Assembly: GCF_014194975.1 (NCBI RefSeq)
Contig: NZ_JACIAY010000001.1
Coordinates: forward strand, 186,001 to 250,000
Direction of reading: 5' to 3'
Origin: Sphingomonas sp. BK580
GTDB taxonomy: Bacteria; Pseudomonadota; Alphaproteobacteria; Sphingomonadales; Sphingomonadaceae
DNA length: 64,000 nt
Shown here: positions 53,492-62,733 of the stretch, one piece after another
Position numbering within the stretch: position 1 is the stretch's first letter
Layout: each line of letters opens with the position of its first letter
The notes under the pieces: model-generated
The model's database searches: none
Seen by the model: only the letters and a program-made list of their open reading frames with translations
Told to the model about the DNA's origin: nothing
Translations under genes and position numbers: made by a program

Positions 53492-55849
53492 GTGGCGACT
53501 CGCACCTACGCGCCGCGCCCGGCCCGCCTCCAGCTCAGCCGCCGTACGCTGCTCGCCACCGCCGCGAGCACCGCGCTCGCCGCCCCCTTCCCGCTCGCCG
53601 CCGCGGCCCGCACGCAGCGCATCGCACCCAACCTCTTCGTCGGCACCGGCGGCGACGGCCACACCTACCCGGGCGCGACGCTGCCGTTCGGCATGGTGCA
53701 GCTCTCGCCCGACACCGACGTCGAGCGCTGGGACACCTGCTCGGGCTACCACCACGGTGACGGCTCGATCATGGGGTTCAGCCACACGCACCTGTCGGGC
53801 ACGGGCATCGGCGACATGCTCGACGTGCTGCTGGTCCCCACACGCGGCCCGGTCCAGCTCACCCCCGGCCCGCTCGCCGACCCCGACGCGGGCTATCGCC
53901 AGCGCTACTCGGACGAGCTCGCCGAGCCCGGCTATTACCGGGTGAAGCTCGAGAGCGGCGTGCTCGCCGAGCTCACCGTGACCGAGCGCACCGGCTGGCA
54001 CCGCTACACCTTCCCCGAGGGCGCGGCGCACGTGCTGGTCGACCTGTCGCACCTCGTCCTCGACAAGAGCGACGCCAAGCCGCTGATCGACGAGGCCTCG
54101 CTCGCGCTCGATGCCGAGGGCACGCTGACCGGCAGCCGCCGCGTCCATCGCTGGGCCAAGGGGCGGCGCGTCCATTTCGCGCTCCAGCTCTCGCGCCGGC
54201 CCGACCGGGTCACATTCTACGGCGACGACGACGAGGAGCAGCCTGCCGGCGCCGGCGGCGTGCAGGGCAAGCGCGTCAAGGCGGTGCTCCACTTCGACGA
54301 GGCCGGGGGGGCGCCGCTGCTCGCGCGCTGCGGCATCTCCGCGGTCGACGTCGCGGGCGCGCGCGCCAACCTCGCCGCCGAGGCGCGCGGCTGGGACTTC
54401 GACGCGGTCCGCCGCGCCGCCGCGCGCCGCTGGGCCGAGCAGCTCGGCGCGATCGCGGTCGAGGGCGGCAGCGCCGATCAGCGCGTCATCATGGCCTCGG
54501 CCTTGTACCACGCGATGGTCGCGCCGACGCTCTTCTCCGACGTCGACGGCCGCTATATCGGGCTCGACCGGAAGCCGCAGCGAGTCCCCGCGGGCGAGCG
54601 CGCCTTCTCGACCTACTCGCTGTGGGACACGTATCGCGCGCTCCACCCGCTGCTGACGCTCGTCGCGCCCGATCAGGCCGGCGCGCTGGTGCGCGACCTC
54701 GTCCGCCAGACGCAGCAGAGCCCCTATGGTCCGCTCGTCTGGCCGCTCCAGGGCATCGAGACCGGGACGATGATGGGCTGGCACGGCGTCTCGGTGCTCG
54801 CCGAGGCGCAGGCCAAGGGCATCCCGGCCGATTATGCCGCGGCCTGGCCGGCGATCCGCAAGCGCTCGTTCGACTTCGCCGCGCCCGATCTCGACAACAG
54901 CAAGGGCCGCGACCTGTACGACGCCAAGGGCTATGTCCCGGCCGACGCCTGGTTCGAGAGCGTCAGCCGCACGCAGGAATATGCGTATGACGACTGGGCC
55001 TCGTCGCACCTCGCGCGCGCCGCGGGGCAGAGCGCCGACGCCGAGCGGCTGGCGAAGCGCTCGGGCAATTGGCGGAACGTGATCGATCCCTCCATCGGCT
55101 TCGCGCGCCCGCGCTTCACCGACGGCAGCTGGTGGAAGGACTATGACCCGATCCAGCTCGGCCACATGCCCAAGCCGTGGTGGCGCGACTACACCGAGGC
55201 GAACGGCTGGCAGGCGACCTTCCTCAACCAGCACGACGTCTACGGACTGATCCGGCATATCGGCGGCGACCAGGCGTTCGAGGCCAAGCTGGACGCGCTG
55301 TTCACCGCCCCCTCGACGCTGCCCAAGAACGCGCCGCCCGACATCGCCGGGCTGGTGGGCCAATATGCGCACGGCAACGAGCCCGACCAGCACGCGCCCT
55401 ATCTCTACGCCTATGTCGGCGCGCCGTGGAAGACGCAGGCGATGGTACGGCGACTCTGCGTCGAGATGTACCAGAACGCGCCCAAGGGCGTGATCGGCAA
55501 CGACGACTGCGGTCAGATGAGCGCCTGGTTCGTGTTCTCGGCGCTGGGCTTCTACCCGGTCGATCCGGTCGAGGCGGCCTATGTGTTCGGCTCGCCGCTG
55601 TTCGAGCGCGCGACGCTGCGGGTCGGTGACGGCAGGCGGCTGGTGATCGAGGCGCCGGGCAACCGCGCCGACACGCCCTATGTCGCCGCGGTAGCGTGGA
55701 ACGGTCGGCCGTGGAGCAGGAGCTGGATCAGCCACGCCGAGTTGGTGAAGGGCGGTACTCTGCGCTTCACGATGAGCGCGACGCCGGTGCGCGGCTTCGG
55801 CCGCGCCATGGCGGACCGGCCGCCGTCGTTCGGGCGGGTGCCCTCATGA
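53492..55849 (+). CDS. GH92 alpha-mannosidase, Tat-exported
   Basis: 785 residues from the GTG at 53492. Twin-arginine signal LSRRTLLATAASTALAA. Family motifs: NLFVGTGGDGHTYPGATLPFGMVQLSP, FSHTHLSGTG, SLWDTYRALHPLL, SVSRTQEYAYDDW, and GNDDCGQMSAW, which hold the calcium and catalytic acid/base residues. GH92 enzymes remove alpha-1,2/1,3/1,4-mannose. An alternative start at 53360 (ATG, TGATG-coupled to GH125) would add 44 residues translated from the repeat element. The final choice between them cannot be made from sequence alone. Confidence 0.93.
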   Translation: MATRTYAPRPARLQLSRRTLLATAASTALAAPFPLAAAARTQRIAPNLFVGTGGDGHTYPGATLPFGMVQLSPDTDVERWDTCSGYHHGDGSIMGFSHTHLSGTGIGDMLDVLLVPTRGPVQLTPGPLADPDAGYRQRYSDELAEPGYYRVKLESGVLAELTVTERTGWHRYTFPEGAAHVLVDLSHLVLDKSDAKPLIDEASLALDAEGTLTGSRRVHRWAKGRRVHFALQLSRRPDRVTFYGDDDEEQPAGAGGVQGKRVKAVLHFDEAGGAPLLARCGISAVDVAGARANLAAEARGWDFDAVRRAAARRWAEQLGAIAVEGGSADQRVIMASALYHAMVAPTLFSDVDGRYIGLDRKPQRVPAGERAFSTYSLWDTYRALHPLLTLVAPDQAGALVRDLVRQTQQSPYGPLVWPLQGIETGTMMGWHGVSVLAEAQAKGIPADYAAAWPAIRKRSFDFAAPDLDNSKGRDLYDAKGYVPADAWFESVSRTQEYAYDDWASSHLARAAGQSADAERLAKRSGNWRNVIDPSIGFARPRFTDGSWWKDYDPIQLGHMPKPWWRDYTEANGWQATFLNQHDVYGLIRHIGGDQAFEAKLDALFTAPSTLPKNAPPDIAGLVGQYAHGNEPDQHAPYLYAYVGAPWKTQAMVRRLCVEMYQNAPKGVIGNDDCGQMSAWFVFSALGFYPVDPVEAAYVFGSPLFERATLRVGDGRRLVIEAPGNRADTPYVAAVAWNGRPWSRSWISHAELVKGGTLRFTMSATPVRGFGRAMADRPPSFGRVPS

Positions 55850-55855
55850 CGCGGT

Positions 55856-55936
55856 GCCCCGGCGCAGGCCGGGGCCGACTTGAGGGACGTCGCCGCTCTC
55901 CCCGACCCGATACTGCGCCCCGGCCTTCGCCGGGGC
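55856..55936. repeat. composite palindromic repeat, type C
   Basis: Two perfect 8-bp stems with the same arms, GCCCCGGC/GCCGGGGC: one with loop GCAG (55856-55875), one with loop CTTC (55917-55936). It fills the 113-base junction between the GH92 and GH29 genes. Confidence 0.78.
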
Positions 55937-55962
55937 ACTAGCTCTTCACGCTGGAGCCGCCC

Positions 55963-57867
55963 ATGACCGACCTCACCCGCCGCGCGTTGCTCGCCGCCGG
56001 TGCCGCCACCGCCGCGCTTCCGGCCGCCGCGCAGCGCGTCGGCGCGCCCAGGCCCTGGGGCGCGACGCCGTCGCGGCGTCAGCTCGCCTGGCACGCGCGC
56101 GAGCAATATGCCTTCGTCCACTTCTCGATCAACACCTTCACCGATCGCGAATGGGGCTACGGCGACGAGAGCCCGGCGTTGTTCAACCCCACCGACTTCT
56201 CCGCCGACCAGATCGTCGCCGCGGCCAAGGCGGGCGGCATGCGCGGCATCATCCTCACCGCCAAGCACCACGACGGCTTCTGCCTCTGGCCGACCCGGCT
56301 GACCGAACATTGCATCCGCAACAGCCCGTACAAACAGGGCGAGGGCGACATCGTCCGCGAGATGGAGCAGGCGACGCGGCGCGCCGGCCTGGCCTTCGGC
56401 CTCTACCTCTCGCCGTGGGACCGCAACCATCCGGAATACGGCCGCCCAGGCTATGTCGACTATTTCCGCAAGCAGGTGGTCGAGCTCTGCACCAACTATG
56501 GCGAGCTGTTCGAATTCTGGTTCGACGGCGCCAACGGCGGTGACGGCTATTACGGCGGCGCGCGCGAGGCACGGAAGATCGACGCGCCGAGATACTATAA
56601 CTGGCCCTCGATCGTGGCATTGGTCCACCAGCACCAGCCGATGGCGTGCACCTTCGACCCGCTCGGCGCCGACGTGCGCTGGGTCGGCAACGAGGACGGC
56701 GTCGCGGGCGACCCATGCTGGCCGACCATGCCCAACCACCCCTACGTGCAGAGCGAGGGCAACTCGGGCGTGCGCGGTGCGCCTTTGTGGTGGCCGGCCG
56801 AGACCGACGTCTCGATCCGCCCGGGCTGGTTCTACCACGCCGACGAGGACGCCAAGGTCAAGGATCCGGCGCGGCTGCTGCGGCTGTACGACGAGTCGGT
56901 CGGGCGCGGCACCAACCTCAACCTCAACCTGCCGCCCGACCGCCGCGGCCGGCTCCACGATCATGACGTCGCGGTGCTCAAGAGCTTCGGCGACGCGCAG
57001 GCGGCGACCTATGCGACCGATCTCGCGCGCGGCGCGGTGGCGCACGCCAGCGCCGAGCGCGCGCCGGCCTTCGCCGCGGCGCGCGTGCTCGACGGGCGGC
57101 GCGACACCTATTGGTCGACGCCCGACGCGGTCACCACCCCCACGCTGACGCTCGACCTGCCGCCGGGCCGCGCGTTCGACGTGATCCGCCTGCGCGAGCA
57201 TCTCCCGCTCGGCGTGCGCGTGACCCGCTTCGCGGTCGACCTCAAGGAAGGCGGCGCCTGGCGCACGGTCGCGGAGCACCAATGTATCGGCGCGCAGCGG
57301 ATCATCCGCCTGCCGCGGCCGAGCGAGGCGCGGCGCCTGCGACTGCGCGTGGTCGAGGCGCCCGCCTGCCCCGCGATCAGCGAGATCGCGCTGTTCCGCC
57401 AGGTCGCGCCGGTTGCGGTGGCGCCGGTGCGCTCGTCCGACCCGACGGTACTCGCCAAGGACAAGTGGCGCATCGTCGCGGCGAGCGGCGCCGGCGCCGA
57501 GGCGCTGATCGACGGCGACGCGGCGACGCGCTGGACCGTCCCCGCGCCCTCCCCCGCCGCGCCGGCGAGCGTGACGATCGATCTCGCCGCGGCGGTGACG
57601 CTGACCGGCTTCAGCCTCACGCCCTCGCGCACCGTGGCGAAGGATACCGCGCCGCCGCGCGGCTATCGCTGCGAGACCAGCGCGGACCGCACGAGCTGGC
57701 AGCCCGCGGCCAGCGGCGAGTTCGGCAACATCGCCTATGCGCTGTCGACGCAGCGGGTGACGTTCACGCCGCGCCGCGCGCGCTACCTGCGCGTGACCTT
57801 CGACGCGGTGGCGCTCCCGGCGTCGCAGCTGACGGTGGCGGAGATCGGCGCGTTCGGGGAAGCGTGA
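55963..57867 (+). CDS. GH29 alpha-L-fucosidase with C-terminal F5/8C (CBM32-like) domains, Tat-exported
   Basis: 634 residues. Signal TRRALLAAGAATAALPAAAQ with twin Arg. GH29 barrel: FVHFSINTFTDREWGYG, TAKHHDGFCLWPT, nucleophile Asp188 in FEFWFDGANG. The last 280 residues look like two discoidin/F5/8C carbohydrate-binding domains. It would remove core or antennary fucose; the relaxed GH29-B layout suggests alpha-1,3/1,4 linkages, as in plant core fucose, but this is inference. GGAG precedes the ATG. Last gene of the rightward glycan run. Confidence 0.92.
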   Translation: MTDLTRRALLAAGAATAALPAAAQRVGAPRPWGATPSRRQLAWHAREQYAFVHFSINTFTDREWGYGDESPALFNPTDFSADQIVAAAKAGGMRGIILTAKHHDGFCLWPTRLTEHCIRNSPYKQGEGDIVREMEQATRRAGLAFGLYLSPWDRNHPEYGRPGYVDYFRKQVVELCTNYGELFEFWFDGANGGDGYYGGAREARKIDAPRYYNWPSIVALVHQHQPMACTFDPLGADVRWVGNEDGVAGDPCWPTMPNHPYVQSEGNSGVRGAPLWWPAETDVSIRPGWFYHADEDAKVKDPARLLRLYDESVGRGTNLNLNLPPDRRGRLHDHDVAVLKSFGDAQAATYATDLARGAVAHASAERAPAFAAARVLDGRRDTYWSTPDAVTTPTLTLDLPPGRAFDVIRLREHLPLGVRVTRFAVDLKEGGAWRTVAEHQCIGAQRIIRLPRPSEARRLRLRVVEAPACPAISEIALFRQVAPVAVAPVRSSDPTVLAKDKWRIVAASGAGAEALIDGDAATRWTVPAPSPAAPASVTIDLAAAVTLTGFSLTPSRTVAKDTAPPRGYRCETSADRTSWQPAASGEFGNIAYALSTQRVTFTPRRARYLRVTFDAVALPASQLTVAEIGAFGEA

Positions 57868-57906
57868 GCAGGGCGGCAGGCGCTCGCCAGACACGCCGTC
57901 GACGCC

Positions 57907-58001
57907 CGTCATGTCGGGCCTGACCCGGCATCCATGTTGCCGCGAGCGCCGCGACCGTCGGCGCGCGGACGGGCGGATCCCGGCTCAAGACCGGGATGAC
58001 G
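57907..58001. repeat. composite palindromic repeat, type A, inverted
   Basis: Reverse-oriented copy of the 2058-2153 element: it begins cgtcatgtcgggcctgaccc and ends ggctcaagaccgggatgacg. It occupies the gap between the convergent GH29 and GH144 genes, where it may act as a bidirectional terminator. Confidence 0.8.
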
Positions 58002-58052
58002 AGGCGCGGAAGGGAACAGGCGTCGCCGAACTACCCCCAGGCGACGGCGCGC

Positions 58053-59513
58053 TCAGCTCCCCATCCACCCGCCCTTGAAGCCGGCACGCTCGAGCCCGGC
58101 GCGGATGTACGGGTTGCGCTGCATCGTCTTCCAGATCAGTCCGCTGCGCCAATTCTCGATCATGCAGGCGATCGGCCCCTGGTCGATGCCGAGATAGTCG
58201 CTCGCCACCCAGCCCACGCCGGGGACCACCTTGCCGTGCTTGAGCGGTACGTCCGGCAGCGTCAGCGTCGGGTTGAAACTGTCGAAGAAGCCGTACTGAC
58301 CGTAGATCGCGGTGCCGTAGCGCTGGTACATCTCGCGCGCGGCGGGAAGCACGATCTCGGGCGCGAAAGCGATCGAGCCGAGCGCCGCGGTCGGGGCGAT
58401 CGTGCCGTCGTCGCGGTCGCCGGGTCCGCGCGCCGAGTAGGAGAAGAACTCGCGGTTGCGCCCGTCGATCTCGCGGACGAAGTCGCCCGGGCCATCACAC
58501 GCGGTGAGGCCCCAGACGTTCTCGTCATAGCCGCGCCAGCCCGGCGGGTTGTTGATGCAATAGCGCCGCTGCGCGTAGGTGGCGCGGCGGCTGTTCTCGA
58601 AATAGTCGAGCCCGCGCCGAATGGAGTAGGCGTCGCGCACGCCGCGGAAGTCGAGCCACACCTGGCTGTACTGGTGGCCGAACAGCGGCGGGAAGGCGGT
58701 GAAGGGGTTGTCGTACTTCTCGTCCCACGAGGGGTCGAAGCGCGCGGTCCACTCGTCCCAGGTGGTGGGCGGCAGCGCGTGGGTCGGCGATCCGAGCGCG
58801 AGCACGTAGAGGATCAGGCTCTCGTTGTAGATGTTCCAGTCGGAGCCGATGAAGCCGCTCTCGGGGTGCCAGCCCATCGCCACGAAGGGCGCGCGCGGCG
58901 TGATCCAGTCCCATTCTACGCCGCGGTAGATCTGGTCCGCGAGGTCGCGGATCTGCTTCTCGCGCGCGTCGGTCGGGTCGTCGAACCAGGTCTGCGCGAA
59001 CAGCACGCCGCCGAGCAGCAGCGCGGTGTCGATCGTCGACAGCTCGCAGCGCGCGAAGCGGTGGCCCTTGGTGGTGCCGAGGAAGTGATAGAAGAAGCCC
59101 TTGTAGCCGCTGGTGTCGTCCCCCGGCCCCTGCGGCGCCTCGGCGAAGAAGCGCAAGGTGGTGAGCGTCCGCTCGGCCGCCGCCGGCCGCGTGATCCAGC
59201 CGCGCGTCGCCGCGATCGGATAGGTGGTCAGCGCGAAGCCGACCGCGGCGATCGAGGCGAAGCTCGGGGTGGGCCAGCGATCGGGAGCGAGCCCCATCAC
59301 CTGGTCGGTGGTGTTCCAGAAGAAGCTGACGGTACGCTTCTGGATGTCGTCCATCAGCGGGTCGCTCGCCGAGGCGGGGGTGGTGCCCAGTTCGGGCAGC
59401 ACGCCGGGGAAAGCGAGCCGCGGGACACGCGGTGCCGGGGCAGTACATCCCCCGGCGAGGGCCGCGCCGCCCCACGCGGCGGCGCGCAGCATATCACGTC
59501 GGTCGAGGATCAT
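58053..59513 (-). CDS. glucoamylase-family glycosidase (GH144-type, likely beta-1,2-glucanase), lipoprotein
   Basis: 486 residues. The signal DRRDMLRAAAWGGAALAGGC combines twin Arg with a lipobox (LAGGC), so it is probably a Tat-exported lipoprotein. The domain matches the putative glucoamylase family (PF10091): DIQKRTVSFFWNTTD, GYKGFFYHFLG, FIGSDWNIYNESLILYVLALGS, FPPLFGHQYSQVWLDFRG, and GLTACDGPGDFV. Characterised relatives are GH144 endo-beta-1,2-glucanases; other specificities are possible. AGGAGG precedes the ATG. It lies 61 bases after the TonB-dependent receptor, same strand. Confidence 0.82.
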   Translation of the reverse strand: MILDRRDMLRAAAWGGAALAGGCTAPAPRVPRLAFPGVLPELGTTPASASDPLMDDIQKRTVSFFWNTTDQVMGLAPDRWPTPSFASIAAVGFALTTYPIAATRGWITRPAAAERTLTTLRFFAEAPQGPGDDTSGYKGFFYHFLGTTKGHRFARCELSTIDTALLLGGVLFAQTWFDDPTDAREKQIRDLADQIYRGVEWDWITPRAPFVAMGWHPESGFIGSDWNIYNESLILYVLALGSPTHALPPTTWDEWTARFDPSWDEKYDNPFTAFPPLFGHQYSQVWLDFRGVRDAYSIRRGLDYFENSRRATYAQRRYCINNPPGWRGYDENVWGLTACDGPGDFVREIDGRNREFFSYSARGPGDRDDGTIAPTAALGSIAFAPEIVLPAAREMYQRYGTAIYGQYGFFDSFNPTLTLPDVPLKHGKVVPGVGWVASDYLGIDQGPIACMIENWRSGLIWKTMQRNPYIRAGLERAGFKGGWMGS

Positions 59514-59574
59514 GCACCTCCTGCGAATAGGGCGCGGCGGACGAGGTCACACAGCTCGTCCGCCGCGTCATGGG

Positions 59575-62500
59575 TCAGAAGCTGAACCCGGCCGAGAGTT
59601 TCACCGTGCGCGGTGGATTGCCGCCGATGCTGTAGGTCGAGCGTTCGCGATAGATGCTCGGTGACGCGTCGGTGCGCGTCGTGTCGGTCGGGTCGTTGTT
59701 ATAGTCGACGAAGTTGCGGTCGTTCATCGCGTTGAGGATGTCGACCCGCAGGCGCACGCGGGTCTGGTCCGAGAGGAAGCCCAGCGGCACGTACTTCGTG
59801 AAGGCGAGGTCGAGCTGGCGCCGGCCCCAGCGATCGCCCAGCCCGAACACCTCGGAGCCGACGATCCGGCGCTCATACGGGGTCGCGGTGTCGAGCAGCG
59901 CGCGCTGGAACAGCGGCGACTCGATCTGGAACTTGGCCGAGAGCGTCACGCCGATCGGCGTGTCGGCGCTGCCCGCGATCACGAAGCGGTGCCGCGGCAC
60001 CACGCCCGAGCGCAGCATCGGGTAATCCGAGGCGCTGGGGAAATCGAGCAGGAAGTAGGCTGCCTGGTCGTTGTTGGGCCGGTTGTCGGTCGCCGCGGTG
60101 AAGGTGTAGGTCGCGTCCAGGCTCCACGGCGACGCCGCCGAATAGGCCTTGGTCAGCTTCACATAGGCCGAGTCCGCCTTGGTCTCGAGCCCGTTGTCGC
60201 CGATGATGATCGCGCCGTAGCCGGAGGGTGCGAACGACACGTCGGGGCCTTGCGGCGCGCCGGTGCTGGGCGACGGCGCGAAGAAGGAGCCGTCGGGGCG
60301 GCGCGTGCCGAGCAGGTAGACGAAGCCGTCCTTGCTGACGATCCGCGTGTAACCCAGCTCGAGCTCGACCGGGTTGAAGCGACCGCGGATGCCGAGGCTG
60401 AACTGGTCCGAGTAGGGGATCTTCAGGTCGTTCTTGATGAAGCGGAACTCGCGCCCGCCCGGCACGCCGTTCCCGGCGAGCTGCTGCCGGCCTGCCTCGG
60501 TGAGATAGGTGTCACTCCACGGGATACAGGTCGCGCTCGGCGTGCACGGGTTGACCGTGTCGGCGCCCTGGAAGAGGAACTGGCGGCGCTGGAAGCGACC
60601 GTTCGACAGCTCCTGCTGGAGGAAGTCGAACTGGTTGCGGTCGTAGGACCGGCCGTACCCGCCGAACACGGTGAAGCGGCCCTGCTCGTCGAGCCGGTAG
60701 GTGAAGCCGACACGCGGCTGCCACGCGCCCTTGAACGCCTTCCGGTTGTTCCCGGTCGAGATATAGTCGTTGATGTTGTAATCGGCATCGTTGAGGTTCG
60801 GGTAGTTCGCCGAGGATACCGCGGCGAGATCCTCCGCCGACGTGACGTAGTTGAGGAACGCCGGCGTGCGCTCGTAATCCCAGCGGACGCCGAGGTTGAG
60901 CGTCAGCCGGTCGGTCACGTCCCAGTCGTCCTGGACGTAGGCGCCGAACTGGAAATTGTTCGAGCGGATACGCGGGTCACCCAGCGAGCCGTTGGCGCCG
61001 AACTCGAGGCTGTACGGTATCGTGTTGTTGAAGCTGCCGCCGGTCGGCAGCGTCGTATCGTACGAGTAGAGCGGGTTGATCAGGTTCTGCTCGAGCGAGT
61101 TGAGCTTCACCCACTTCGCCTTGGCACCGACCTTGATCGTGTGGCCCTCGAAGCCGGTCCAGGTGAAGTCGTCCTGTACCGTCCAGCCAGTCTGGCCCTT
61201 GTCCTGCAGGCTCAGCCCGGCACCGTCGCGGAACAGGTTGTAGGTGCTCACCCCCGTCGGCGTGCGCGAGGTGGCGCGGAACTGCTGACTGATGCCGTCC
61301 GTCGCCGGCTGCGGCGACCAGCTGACGTCCTCGTAGGAGACGCGGAAGTCGTTGACCCACTTCTCCTCGCTGTGCTGCCACCGGCCCATCGCGCGGATCT
61401 CCTCGACCTTGGTCAGGGTCGCGGTGGAATAGGCGGCGATGCCGTTGCTGATCTGATAGCCCGACTCGTTGCGATACTTGCCGGTGAGCTCGAACAGGTC
61501 CCTGTCGGTCGGAGTCAGGTCGATCTTGCCGAAGTACAGGTCCTGCTTGAAGGTCGAGTTGAACGAGCCGAACAGGTCCTGATACTGCGCCGGCAGGCTG
61601 CTCACGGCCACGCCGTTGCCGGGCAGGATGTCGACCGGGATCTCGCGGCGCTTGCCCTCGTAGCTGACGAAGAAGTGCGCCACGTCCTTGACGATCGGGC
61701 CACCCAGCGCGACGCCATATTGCTTGTCGGTCGACGCCACCTTGTCGATCTTCTGCGGGAAGATCTCGGTCGGGCGGCGATCGCGCAGGTTCTGGTTCGT
61801 GTAGTCGAAGAAGCCGTCGCCGTGGAACTCGTTGGTGCCCGATTTGGTGCCGGCGACGATCGCGACCGAGCCGACCTGGTCGAACTCGGCCTTGTAGTTC
61901 GACGACAGCACCTGATACTCGCCGATGGCGAGCTGCGGGAACGGGTTGCCCGGCGAGCTGTCCTGCCCGGTGAGGCCGCCGCGCAGCACGTAGTCCTTCT
62001 GGCTGACGCCGTCGATGAAGACGTTGACCGAGTTGCTGCCCTGCGCGCCGCCCTGGATGCGCGAGCTGCCGTCGGCGCTCTCGATGAAGCGCACGCCCGG
62101 CGCCAGATCGGCGAAGGCGAGGAAGTTCCGGCTGTTCTGCGGCAGCTGCTCGATCAGCCGCTGGGTCACGTTGATGCCCACCTGCCCGCCCGAGAGCGAG
62201 CGCAGCCGGCTGCCGGTGACGATGATGTCGCCCGGCTCGGCCTGCGGCGTCGCCCCGCCCTGTTCCTCGGTAGCGGCGTCTCCGGTCGCGCCCTGCTGCG
62301 GCGCGTTGCCGTTGCCGTCCGCTCCCGTGGCCGGCGCCGGTGCGGTCGCGGCGGGGGCGGAGAGATCGAGGTCGAGCCCGGCGTTCTGGCCGACTCGAAG
62401 CGTGAACTGGTCCGAGTTGCGCACGCCCGCCTTGGTGCGGATCTCGAGCCGATAGGCGCCGGCACGCAGCGAGGCGAAATTGTAGCTGCCGTCCGGACCG

Positions 62501-62733
62501 ACGACGGTGGAGCGGCGGTAATTGGTCGCGACCTCGACGATCGTCACCTCGGTGACGGGGTTGTCGGGGGTGGAGCGGATGACGCCGCGCAGCGATGCCT
62601 GCCCCACCTGCGCCGCCGCGGGGGCGCTCCAGCTCGCGGCGAGCGTGGCGCCGAGCGCGCCGACGGCGCCGAGCGCGGTCGCGCGCGCGCACGCCGCTCG
62701 GATCGTCCTGCGCCGGTTCGAGCCCATGATCAT
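59575..62733 (-). CDS. TonB-dependent receptor with N-terminal carboxypeptidase-regulatory-like domain (Oar-like)
   Basis: 1052 residues. A long signal peptide ends SAPAAAQ, followed by a beta-sandwich domain (SLRGVIRSTPDNPVTEVTIV ... YNFASLRAGAYRLEI). A Gly/Ala/Gln-rich linker leads to a plug with the TonB box DIIVTGSRL and a barrel ending RTVKLSAGFSF. Receptors of this build import oligosaccharides in xanthomonads and sphingomonads. The ATG at 62733 overlaps the LacI stop (ATGA) and has AGGGAG 8-9 bases upstream. With the GH144 enzyme it forms a small uptake locus under LacI control. Confidence 0.9.
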   Translation of the reverse strand: MIMGSNRRRTIRAACARATALGAVGALGATLAASWSAPAAAQVGQASLRGVIRSTPDNPVTEVTIVEVATNYRRSTVVGPDGSYNFASLRAGAYRLEIRTKAGVRNSDQFTLRVGQNAGLDLDLSAPAATAPAPATGADGNGNAPQQGATGDAATEEQGGATPQAEPGDIIVTGSRLRSLSGGQVGINVTQRLIEQLPQNSRNFLAFADLAPGVRFIESADGSSRIQGGAQGSNSVNVFIDGVSQKDYVLRGGLTGQDSSPGNPFPQLAIGEYQVLSSNYKAEFDQVGSVAIVAGTKSGTNEFHGDGFFDYTNQNLRDRRPTEIFPQKIDKVASTDKQYGVALGGPIVKDVAHFFVSYEGKRREIPVDILPGNGVAVSSLPAQYQDLFGSFNSTFKQDLYFGKIDLTPTDRDLFELTGKYRNESGYQISNGIAAYSTATLTKVEEIRAMGRWQHSEEKWVNDFRVSYEDVSWSPQPATDGISQQFRATSRTPTGVSTYNLFRDGAGLSLQDKGQTGWTVQDDFTWTGFEGHTIKVGAKAKWVKLNSLEQNLINPLYSYDTTLPTGGSFNNTIPYSLEFGANGSLGDPRIRSNNFQFGAYVQDDWDVTDRLTLNLGVRWDYERTPAFLNYVTSAEDLAAVSSANYPNLNDADYNINDYISTGNNRKAFKGAWQPRVGFTYRLDEQGRFTVFGGYGRSYDRNQFDFLQQELSNGRFQRRQFLFQGADTVNPCTPSATCIPWSDTYLTEAGRQQLAGNGVPGGREFRFIKNDLKIPYSDQFSLGIRGRFNPVELELGYTRIVSKDGFVYLLGTRRPDGSFFAPSPSTGAPQGPDVSFAPSGYGAIIIGDNGLETKADSAYVKLTKAYSAASPWSLDATYTFTAATDNRPNNDQAAYFLLDFPSASDYPMLRSGVVPRHRFVIAGSADTPIGVTLSAKFQIESPLFQRALLDTATPYERRIVGSEVFGLGDRWGRRQLDLAFTKYVPLGFLSDQTRVRLRVDILNAMNDRNFVDYNNDPTDTTRTDASPSIYRERSTYSIGGNPPRTVKLSAGFSF

